Below are positions 5,539 through 11,125 of a DNA stretch of 11,125 nt, piece by piece. The stretch's first letter is position 1. Each line of letters opens with the position of its first letter. The DNA is from Acidimicrobiia bacterium (lineage in GTDB: Bacteria; Actinomycetota; Acidimicrobiia; Spongiisociales; ZC4RG35), in assembly GCA_029865445.1 (NCBI GenBank), contig JAOUGY010000107.1, forward strand, positions 1 to 11,125, written 5' to 3'. Below the pieces are notes generated by a model. It was not told where the DNA came from. It searched no databases and saw nothing but the letters and a program-made list of their open reading frames with translations. The position numbers and the translations under genes were made by a program.

Positions 5539-6338
5539 TCTGGCGCACCGTCCGGATCGACATCCTGGAAGCAATCCGCCCCCGGCGCATCGGGCTCGCA
5601 GCCGGGATCTTCGCTGCGGTGGCAGCCACCATGGGGAGGACCGTCCGCGCACCCCTCGACGGCCCGCCACCCAACCAGTGGGACGTAGCCTTGGACCTTG
5701 CCGCCGACTTGAGATGGGTGGTATGGATCGTGGTGCCGATGGTGGCAGGGCTGTGCGCGGCTCACATCACCGGCGGGCGTGACATCGACAGATCGGTCGT
5801 CACCCGTCTTGGATCGAAGGCCACCTGGGCGTTGACAAGGGTGGTCAGTATCGCCGTCGTGTCCACGCTCTACACCACACTCGCCGTCTCCGTGTCGGCC
5901 ATCGTGGCCATCGCCTTCACCGAGCCGTCAGTCGGTTACAGCGCCTACGCCCGACTCCCTCTACAAGAGGTCTCAGCCGCCGCAGCCGGCAAGCTGTATG
6001 AGCTGCCATCCGGGCCGTCTCCGGTGCTGCTCCTCGCGCTCATATCCGTGACGACCGGCATCGCAATCGGTGCCTACACGTCGATCACCAGCCTCATAGC
6101 CACCATGGCTTGGCCCCGCCCATGGGTACCCGCGGTGGCGGCCATAGGAGGGGTGCTGCTCCTGTGGCGGGCCGGCACAGCCGTCTGGAACCCGCTCGCT
6201 CACCTCCTCTGGCCCCTCCACGGACCGAACGCCACCGGCTCTGTCATCCCGTGGGCCGCAACAGCCGTCGCCCTCGCCGTCGAATACACCGTTGCGGTCG
6301 TAGCCGCGCGATTTCTCATCATCAGGAGAGACCTGTGA
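5535..6338 (+). CDS. ABC-2-type transporter permease, second subunit
   Basis: A 267-residue membrane protein with about six segments, including WVVWIVVPMVAGLCAAHI, VSIAVVSTLYTTLAVSVSAIVAIAF, LLLALISVTTGIAIGAYTSITSL, VPAVAAIGGVLLLW and WAATAVALAVEYTVAVVAARFLI. The N-terminus, MIWRTVRIDILEAIRPRR, is typical of ABC-2 permeases (amphipathic helix before TM1). It resembles the first permease in topology but not closely in sequence, so the transporter is probably a heterodimer of permeases with a shared ATPase. Its GTG start overlaps the ATPase stop by four bases (GTGA), and its own stop overlaps the lipoprotein start in the same way, showing strict translational coupling. Substrate unknown. Confidence 0.85.
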   Translation: MIWRTVRIDILEAIRPRRIGLAAGIFAAVAATMGRTVRAPLDGPPPNQWDVALDLAADLRWVVWIVVPMVAGLCAAHITGGRDIDRSVVTRLGSKATWALTRVVSIAVVSTLYTTLAVSVSAIVAIAFTEPSVGYSAYARLPLQEVSAAAAGKLYELPSGPSPVLLLALISVTTGIAIGAYTSITSLIATMAWPRPWVPAVAAIGGVLLLWRAGTAVWNPLAHLLWPLHGPNATGSVIPWAATAVALAVEYTVAVVAARFLIIRRDL

Positions 6339-6634
6339 CCCGTTCCCACCTCGCGCCCGTGTTCATCGCCTTGACCATCGTGGCCGCATGCTCCAGCGGC
6401 GAGCCCGGCGACTACATCGCCGAAGCGTGCACCCACCAACGCGCCTTCCTCCAAGAGGCGAACTCCCCCCACGACGACACAATGGCCGCACTCGACCAAG
6501 ACGTCGAGACCGCCGCCTCACTCGGGCAAGAGCAATCCGCCGACCAGTTGGCAGACGTCGCACAAGCGGCACGAGACGGCGACACCCAGAAGGTGCAAGA
6601 GTTCATCGACCGCAACTGCCCGCCAGCCCCATAG
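6335..6634 (+). CDS. Small lipoprotein of the ABC locus
   Basis: A 99-residue lipoprotein. After MTRSHLAPVFIALTI it has the lipobox VAAC (residues 16-19), so C19 should be lipidated and the rest displayed outside the membrane. The mature part is acidic and helical (DDTMAALDQDVETAASLGQE, ADQLADVAQAARDGDTQK) and has two more cysteines (C32 and C95) that may pair. Start GTG 6335 has AGGAG at 6324-6328 and overlaps the permease stop by four bases. Being last in a coupled ABC operon, it may be an immunity or accessory lipoprotein that intercepts the substrate at the cell surface; this is an inference from context. No family recognised. Confidence 0.8.
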   Translation: MTRSHLAPVFIALTIVAACSSGEPGDYIAEACTHQRAFLQEANSPHDDTMAALDQDVETAASLGQEQSADQLADVAQAARDGDTQKVQEFIDRNCPPAP

Positions 6635-6669
6635 CCGGCCGGCCTCACTCGTCGGGTCCGATGTTCCGG

Positions 6670-7227
6670 TTAGACGACATCCTCGAGTTCGAACCAGGCA
6701 TACGAAACGAGCGCCGCATGGAGAATCTCGTCACGGTGAGCCTTCAAGTACTCCACGTCACTGCCTCCCACAGGAGCCCAGATCCCGCCGACAGCAGCCA
6801 GCGCTCGTAGCCGGTCCTTCGGCGGCTGCTGACCACGACCCGCCATGGCACCGATCAGTGCTTCGTTCACTTCGTCCAGACACGACCCGTACCCCAATCC
6901 TCGAATCGCCTGATCAGACTCAATCCATCGGGCAGCGGCGTGATGATCAACCAACACGTCGAAGATCCGGCCAGCGAGGCCCCACGCGCCGTGAGGCCAT
7001 CCCGACACAGGCGACTCCGCGACGGCCCGCTCCAACTCGTCGAACACTGGACCAAGGATCTCAGCTGCCAATAAGTCCTTGGAAGGGAAGTAGAAGGTGA
7101 CCGCCGCCTTCGACACCCCTACCCGGCTCGCGATCACCGACACCGGTGTTCCGTCGTAGCCACGCTCCACGAACAGTTCGAGCGCCTCCTCGACGATCAG
7201 CGATCTTCGATTCCCACGAGATGACAC
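6670..7227 (-). CDS. TetR-family transcriptional regulator
   Basis: A 185-residue TetR-type repressor. The N-terminal DNA-binding domain reads RRSLIVEEALELFVERGYDGTPVSVIASRVGVSKAAVTFYFPSKDLLAAEIL, with the helix-turn-helix at about residues 28-47 and the hallmark FYFPSKDLL. The C-terminal ligand-binding part is divergent, as usual. It is transcribed towards the ABC operon, with 35 bases between the two stops. The start is GTG 7227; no Shine-Dalgarno precedes it, and a GATAAC -10 ends eight bases before it, suggesting a leaderless message. The operator shared with the secreted-protein promoter lies immediately upstream, so it very likely represses both itself and that locus. The inducer is unknown, probably the transported compound. 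Confidence 0.92.
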   Translation of the reverse strand: MSSRGNRRSLIVEEALELFVERGYDGTPVSVIASRVGVSKAAVTFYFPSKDLLAAEILGPVFDELERAVAESPVSGWPHGAWGLAGRIFDVLVDHHAAARWIESDQAIRGLGYGSCLDEVNEALIGAMAGRGQQPPKDRLRALAAVGGIWAPVGGSDVEYLKAHRDEILHAALVSYAWFELEDVV

Positions 7228-7260
7228 CGACGGACGTTATCACTTGCCGTCCGTACAGGC
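7228..7260 (-). promoter_or_regulatory. tetR promoter and operator
   Basis: Read on the minus strand, GCCTGTACGGACGGCAAG (7260-7243) matches the operator at 3340-3357 in 17 of 18 bases. A second, overlapping inverted repeat is ACGGACG (7230-7236) with CGTCCGT (7248-7254). The probable -10, GATAAC (7241-7236), lies between its arms. TetR binding here would block its own transcription. Confidence 0.72.
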
Positions 7261-7767
7261 GGCCACCAGTGGGTCGATCCGGTCGCCGACCCAGGGCACA
7301 AGCCGCATGCGCGAGGCGGCGCCCGCTCCTCCACCGCTTCGCGCCCGTGCAACGCCCAGATCACCACACGCCAGGACCACTAACACGCACTCCGTCCCGA
7401 GCCGAACCGGCAGTTCCGTGCGGGAGCCGCCACCACCGAGCGTGGCGGTCGAGTGAACGCCTCGCTCGGTCGTAGCGCATCGTGGTGCGCGGGTCGGCAT
7501 GTGGCGCCGCCTCCTGGACGTCACGAAGAGCGACGCCGATCCACCAACGGCACCACTACCAAGCACCGGCTGGCGAACTCACGACGACGGCAACTGGTCC
7601 GGCGACTGCCCCTGGTGGTGGTCACGTCGGTGCTCCCCTACCGATATCAGGACCGCAACCCTCCGCGGCCGCCAATCTCGACTGAGATGCGTGCGTTGAC
7701 CATCACTGCGTGACGCCGAGTGTTGACCCGACCGAAGGGCGCAGCCGGTGGCGCTGCCCCGTTCATC
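7261..7767. other. Gap of about 500 bases without a supportable gene
   Basis: Several short frames are open on both strands, but they are Arg/Pro/Gly/Ser-rich, low-complexity translations typical of non-coding high-GC DNA. None has a ribosome-binding site or a recognisable motif. The most protein-like pieces are a minus-strand stretch ending at 7240 (MRLVPWVGDRIDPLVAACTD) and a plus-strand stretch around 7560-7700 (RRRQLVRRLPLVVVTSVLPY). Either may be a relic. The last 31 bases hold the terminator-like hairpin of the next gene. Confidence 0.45.
7737..7760 (-). terminator. Terminator-like hairpin after the acetyltransferase gene
   Basis: GCAGC (7741-7745) pairs with GCTGC (7753-7757), and GGG (7737-7739) with CCC (7758-7760) after one bulged C. 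The loop is seven bases. It lies 8-31 bases beyond the minus-strand stop at 7768, followed on that strand by TTCGGT rather than a full T-run. Confidence 0.5.
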
Positions 7768-8658
7768 TCAAGCGGGCGACCGCGACCACGCCGAATAGGT
7801 GATCTTCGAGATCGGATTGAGCTTGCTGTAGAGCCTGCTCCCGGCAGAGCCTTCCGGGCCGGATCCGATGTAGATCTCCCTTCCCCCGAGCCGAGCCTGC
7901 GCCGCGAAACAAGTGAGCACGACGGCGCGCCCGAGGCCATTGCCCTGGAAATCGGGGTGAGTGGCAACCGGGTCGATGCTCCCCACCCCCGAATGGGCAT
8001 CGACCGTGCCACGGCAGTACGCGGCGATCCGACCGCCGGAGGCACGAGCGACGATGTTGAGATCGCCCCGGTAGCCGGGGTTGCGAGCGAGGCTCTCCAG
8101 CACGGCGACTCTGTCCGCTTCTCCACCGAAGGCGCCTTCGAGGCACCGTGCGATCTCGGGGTAATCCGACGCGCCGTGCACGGTGTCGATGATGAACGCT
8201 TCGGGCACGGTCGGGAGGTCGCCGAGCTGGGTGACGTCGAAGCCCCACCCCATCTCAGCCACATCACCCTTCTCGAAACCGTGAGCGGCGAGAACTTCAT
8301 GCAGCCACGTGGCCTCGTCGGACGGGAGGAAGATCGATGGGCGCGCTCCGCGTTTGTCGAGCAGCCACGTCAATCCGAAGTCGACCAAGTCTGCATTCTC
8401 GGTCGAAGTGAGGATGCAGTGGTCTTCGGCACCTCCCTCTGCGATCACCAGAGCGGCGATCTCGTTGCTGCGCCTGATGACCGTGCCGTTCCGAGCGAAG
8501 AAGCCCGGTTCACGCAGGATGTTGCCTCCCCATCGCCAGTCGAGAAAACGGCCTGTTTCCCACCCCCAGGTGTGTTCTGCGAACGGGTTGGCCGACCGAA
8601 GAAACCGAATGGCGTCATCGAGGTGCTCGTCGGTGAGCGGCTGGGTCGTGATGCTCAT
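7768..8658 (-). CDS. GNAT-family acetyltransferase, tandem-domain type
   Basis: A 296-residue protein with two GNAT-like halves. The C-terminal half carries the acetyl-CoA motif A: VGSIDPVATHPDFQGNGLGRAVV, with Q238-G-N-G-L-G243 as the pyrophosphate-binding loop, followed by ARLGGREIYIGSGPEGSAGSRLYSKLNPI. The N-terminal half (about 1-140) has the GNAT outline but lacks that loop and is probably a non-catalytic partner domain. ATG 8658 is chosen because AAAGGA lies just upstream at the right spacing. A longer in-frame extension to 8772 would add 38 residues of poor composition without a ribosome-binding site. Possible substrates are an amine, a protein N-terminus or an antibiotic; none can be assigned. 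Confidence 0.85.
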   Translation of the reverse strand: MSITTQPLTDEHLDDAIRFLRSANPFAEHTWGWETGRFLDWRWGGNILREPGFFARNGTVIRRSNEIAALVIAEGGAEDHCILTSTENADLVDFGLTWLLDKRGARPSIFLPSDEATWLHEVLAAHGFEKGDVAEMGWGFDVTQLGDLPTVPEAFIIDTVHGASDYPEIARCLEGAFGGEADRVAVLESLARNPGYRGDLNIVARASGGRIAAYCRGTVDAHSGVGSIDPVATHPDFQGNGLGRAVVLTCFAAQARLGGREIYIGSGPEGSAGSRLYSKLNPISKITYSAWSRSPA

Positions 8659-8705
8659 TTCGGTCCTTTCGGTGCACCTGCATGTGGCCCAACGGGGCTG
8701 GAACC

Positions 8706-8732
8706 GGCCCAATGCCAGAAATGGCACGGGCC
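8706..8732 (-). promoter_or_regulatory. Extended inverted repeat upstream of the acetyltransferase gene
   Basis: GGCCC (8706-8710) and TGCCA (8713-8717) pair with TGGCA (8722-8726) and GGGCC (8728-8732), with loop GAAA (TTTC on the minus strand) and a 2/1-base internal loop. It lies 48-74 bases before the minus-strand start. A separate palindrome, CGGCACC-G-GGTGCCG, is at 8767-8781. Either could be an operator or a leader hairpin. Confidence 0.4.
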
Positions 8733-8821
8733 ACGTAGTGCGGATCACTCGAGGGTATCCGGACCGCGGCACCGGGTGCCGGGCATTTCGGACCGCGACC
8801 CCTGAGTCACGGCATCATGGC

Positions 8822-8841
8822 CGGGGCGAAACCGCCCCCGG
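8822..8841 (-). terminator. GC-rich terminator-like hairpin after gltX
   Basis: GGGGCG (8823-8828) and CGCCCC (8833-8838) form a perfect 6-bp stem with loop AAAC (GTTT on the minus strand), extendable past one bulged C by CC/GG. It lies 21-40 bases beyond the gltX stop. No T-run follows, as is usual in high-GC actinobacteria. Confidence 0.55.
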
Positions 8842-8861
8842 TGCTCCTGCGGGCGCTCTTC

Positions 8862-10286
8862 CTATGATCCGGCGAGCCGGCGACCGGCGGCGTCCAGACG
8901 TGCGAGCACCGACTCGCTGCCGAGAGCGGCCATCGACTCGAACAGCGGTGGGCTGACCACCGACCCCGTCACGGCCACCCGAAGCGGCTGGAGGCCCTTC
9001 CTGGCTCCGATCTCCAGGTCCTCCAGCATCCCCCGAAGGGCGCCTTCGATGGACTCGGTGTCCCAGGTGTCGAGTCCGGACAGCCGGGACGAGGCCGCGG
9101 ACAGCACCTCGGCGACGCCTTCTTTGTCCATGACCTTCGCCCACGAGTCATCGTCGGCCGCGACCTCCTCGAACAGGAACCGCACCTGGTCGGGAATGTC
9201 GACCATGAACTTGGTTCGCTCCTGCACCAAGCCCGAGATGGACCTGAACCGCTCCCAGTCATCGGCGGCGAGCGACCGGCCCATCGACCGTTCGATCTCG
9301 GTCCGGGCGCCTGCCTCGAAGTCCTCCGGATCCTGGGCGCGGATGTACTCGCCGTTGATCCATGCCAGTTTGTCGAGGTCGAAGACGGCCGGGTTCTTGG
9401 AGACGTCGACGAGGTCGAAGCTCTCGATGGCCTCGGCAACGGTGAAGACGGTGCGGTCGGCGCCGATCGACCAGCCGAGGGTGGCGAGGAAGTTCATCAT
9501 CGCCTGCGGGAGGTACCCACCCTCCCGATACGCCCGCAACGACGTGTCGCCATGTCGCTTCGATAGCTTCTTCCCGTCTGGGCCAAACAGCAGCGGCAGG
9601 TGGGCATAGGTCGGAACCGAGCCCCCTATGGCCTTCGTCAACAGGATGTGTTTGGGCGTCGATGGGAGCAAGTCCTCGCCTCGTGCCACATGGCTGATCC
9701 GATAGTCGACGTCGTCGGTCACCGATGCGAGGTGATAGGTGGGGACACCATCGGAGCGCAGGATCACGAAATCGTCCACCGCCCCGGCCTCGAAGCGCAT
9801 GTCACCGCGAACCATGTCATCGAACTCGACGGGGGCGTCCTGGGGAACCGAGAAGCGGATGGGCCCGGTTGTGGCCGGTGTGTCAGGCCGCCGGATGTAA
9901 TAGTTGGGGTGGCGTTTCTCCGATTGGGCGACCTTCCGCAGTTCTTCGAGTTCTTCGGGGCTGCGGGGGTCGTGATAGGCGAGGCCGCGGGCGACGAGAT
10001 CGTGCGCCACCTCGCGGTAGTGGTCGAATCGATCCGACTGGCGGTAGGAGCCGTGGGGTCCGCCGACGTCCACCCCTTCGTCCCAATCGAGCCCAAGCCA
10101 ACGGAGCCCGGCTTTGATGTCGTCCTCGTACTCGACGTCGGAACGCTCCACATCGGTGTCGTCGATCCGGAGGATGAACGTTCCCCCGGTGTGGCGCGCG
10201 TACAGCCAGTTGAACAGGGCGGCCCGGATGTTGCCCACGTGGACGTATCCAGTGGGCGACGGGGCTATCCGAACGCGGACGCTCAT
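8862..10286 (-). CDS. gltX: Glutamate--tRNA ligase
   Basis: A class I aminoacyl-tRNA synthetase of 474 residues, normal length, which charges tRNA-Glu with glutamate in the cytoplasm. The HIGH motif appears as HVGN (16-19) within APSPTGYVHVGNIRAALFNW. RIDDTD (40-45) is a variant of the usual RIEDTD glutamate/ATP-site segment. The second ATP motif is KLSKR (240-244) in GPDGKKLSKRHGD. The zinc-binding cysteines found in some bacterial enzymes (about 100-130) are absent, as in many others. The C-terminal anticodon-binding domain is complete. Whether it also charges tRNA-Gln (non-discriminating form, needing GatCAB) cannot be decided here. ATG 10286 has AGAGGAA upstream and lies 12 bases after the stop of the FAH-like gene, so the two are cotranscribed. 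Confidence 0.97.
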   Translation of the reverse strand: MSVRVRIAPSPTGYVHVGNIRAALFNWLYARHTGGTFILRIDDTDVERSDVEYEDDIKAGLRWLGLDWDEGVDVGGPHGSYRQSDRFDHYREVAHDLVARGLAYHDPRSPEELEELRKVAQSEKRHPNYYIRRPDTPATTGPIRFSVPQDAPVEFDDMVRGDMRFEAGAVDDFVILRSDGVPTYHLASVTDDVDYRISHVARGEDLLPSTPKHILLTKAIGGSVPTYAHLPLLFGPDGKKLSKRHGDTSLRAYREGGYLPQAMMNFLATLGWSIGADRTVFTVAEAIESFDLVDVSKNPAVFDLDKLAWINGEYIRAQDPEDFEAGARTEIERSMGRSLAADDWERFRSISGLVQERTKFMVDIPDQVRFLFEEVAADDDSWAKVMDKEGVAEVLSAASSRLSGLDTWDTESIEGALRGMLEDLEIGARKGLQPLRVAVTGSVVSPPLFESMAALGSESVLARLDAAGRRLAGS

Positions 10287-10298
10287 CGGCGGTTCCTC

Positions 10299-11060
10299 TC
10301 AGGCTCTGACGATTCGATTGAACAACGACCCGATCCCGTCGACTTCGGTCTCGACCACGTCTCCGGGGGCCACCGGTGCGGCTCCCGGAGGAGTGCCCAT
10401 CAGTACGACGTCTCCGGGCAGCAGGGTCATGACGGTACTCACGAAGGCGAGGATCTCTGCGACTCCGAAGATCATGTCGGAGGTGAACCCGGCCTGGCGG
10501 ACGTCGCCGTCGACCCGACTGATGATGGCGAGCCGCTCCAGCGGGTCGAGTTCCGTTTCGACGGCAGGCCCCAGGGGGCAGAATGTGTCGTACGAGCGGG
10601 CACGGCTCGACCTGGCCTCGGACCGTTCGATGTCGGCGGCCACCATGTCCGACGCCGCCGTGTACCCGAAGATGTACTGGGATGCATCCTCGGCCCGTAT
10701 CGCCCGCGCCAGACGTCCCACGATCACAGCAAGCGACGCCTGGTGGACGAGTTCGGACGTGGCCGGCGGATGAACGATCGGCGCATTCGGCCCGGTGACT
10801 GCCGTAGCCGGCTTCAGTGTGATGAGCGGATCGGATGACAGCTGGGCGGCGCCATCGTCCTCCGTTTCGAGGAAGTTGGCATCGACTGCGATCACCTTGG
10901 AAGGCAGGACGGGCGCGAGCAGTTGGACATCTTCCCATGGAACGACCGTCTCGGTGGCCTCCCACGCGAACAGCGGGGAACCTTGGTAGACGGTGACCCC
11001 TTCGGCTTCGGCGAGCCCATAGGCGATGTCGTCGCCCGCTTTGAAACGAACGATCTTCAC
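10299..11060 (-). CDS. FAH-family protein lacking key metal ligands
   Basis: A 253-residue protein with the fumarylacetoacetase (FAH)/HpcE fold. The family body is clear: ITLKPATAVTGPNAPIVHPP, VIVGRLARAI, YIFGYTAASDM, SYDTFCPLGPAVETELDP, VMTLLPGDVVLMGTPPG and a C-terminal VDGIGSLFN. Active members bind Mg2+ with an E-x-E pair plus an Asp and use a lysine before DTF. Here the E-x-E site reads HQASL (Q107 and S109), the lysine position is R155, and the catalytic NYxxHAxE segment is DANFLETED without histidine; only D138 is kept. It is therefore probably not an ordinary hydrolase or decarboxylase. GTG 11060 overlaps the upstream stop by four bases. FAH-family genes next to gltX are also known in mycobacteria. 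Confidence 0.88.
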   Translation of the reverse strand: MKIVRFKAGDDIAYGLAEAEGVTVYQGSPLFAWEATETVVPWEDVQLLAPVLPSKVIAVDANFLETEDDGAAQLSSDPLITLKPATAVTGPNAPIVHPPATSELVHQASLAVIVGRLARAIRAEDASQYIFGYTAASDMVAADIERSEARSSRARSYDTFCPLGPAVETELDPLERLAIISRVDGDVRQAGFTSDMIFGVAEILAFVSTVMTLLPGDVVLMGTPPGAAPVAPGDVVETEVDGIGSLFNRIVRA

Positions 11061-11125
11061 GAGGAGAGCAGCGCTCTTCTCAGATCATCGGGTTTCGCGG
11101 CCAGCATCTCGGGGTCGACGGCAGC
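11057..11125 (-). CDS. C-terminal end of an upstream gene (5' part off window)
   Basis: The last 22 codons of a minus-strand gene are visible, reading AAVDPEMLAAKPDDLRRALL followed by SS and TGA at 11059-11057. The stop overlaps the GTG of the FAH-like gene as GTGA, so it belongs to the same operon and is translationally coupled. The tail is an ordinary charged helix, and no family can be assigned from this fragment. Confidence 0.7.
   Translation of the reverse strand, partial: AAVDPEMLAAKPDDLRRALLSS

Noticed and set aside
4477..5670. 397-codon open frame on the minus strand
   Set aside because: Antisense shadow of the ATPase and its junctions; the plus-strand gene has every ABC motif.
7240..7566. 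Minus-strand open frame of 108 codons upstream of tetR
   Set aside because: It would run through the tetR operator and promoter, has no ribosome-binding site and no motif; half of it is Arg/Gly/Ser-rich low complexity.
7720..8805. 361-codon open frame on the plus strand
   Set aside because: It lies antisense to the acetyltransferase, which has a motif A loop, a ribosome-binding site and sensible composition. The plus-strand translation has no recognisable domain.
9600..10838. 412-codon open frame on the plus strand
   Set aside because: It runs antisense across gltX and into the FAH-like gene; the translation has no domain and ignores both gene boundaries.
1..11125. CRISPR arrays, tRNA and rRNA genes
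   Set aside because: No regularly spaced identical repeats, no cloverleaf and no rRNA-like conserved segment were seen on either strand.

Overview
The window is about 11 kb of high-GC DNA. Several features point to Actinomycetota, possibly Acidimicrobiia: frequent GTG starts, two promoters whose start point would fall on the start codon (leaderless transcripts), the VapBC type, and gltX next to a fumarylacetoacetase-fold gene. The phylum is an inference from style; no marker here settles the class.

Layout. (1) 1-~795 is the right part of an IS110/IS1111-type insertion sequence: the C-terminal half of the transposase, then about 310 bases of structured non-coding right end. (2) 784-1454 holds a vapBC toxin-antitoxin pair with a palindromic operator over its -10. 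(3) 1475-3052 is a decayed accessory patch. A hypothetical beta-propeller-like gene lies between two diverged 63-bp direct repeats, followed by a gene remnant broken by frameshifts. (4) 3053-7254 is the most interesting part. A promoter with two inverted operator copies precedes a small secreted protein whose mature N-terminus should be histidine. After a strong hairpin comes a tightly coupled ABC module: permease, ATPase, second permease and lipoprotein, joined by three 4-base overlaps. A convergent tetR closes the locus. The tetR promoter carries the same 18-base operator (17 of 18 identical), so the repressor very probably controls itself and the whole locus. (5) 7255-7767 is a gap without a supportable gene. 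(6) 7768-11125 is a chromosomal-type stretch on the minus strand: a tandem-GNAT acetyltransferase, gltX (glutamyl-tRNA synthetase), a FAH-family protein that has lost its metal-binding glutamates, and the last 22 codons of an upstream gene.

Working together. The TetR locus looks like a self-contained module in which one regulator controls a secreted beta-rich protein plus a heteromeric ABC-2 transporter and a lipoprotein. Export, self-immunity or resistance to an envelope-active compound are the likely roles; the substrate cannot be read from the sequence. The FAH-like gene and gltX form a translationally coupled operon with the truncated gene at the right edge, ending in a GC-rich hairpin.
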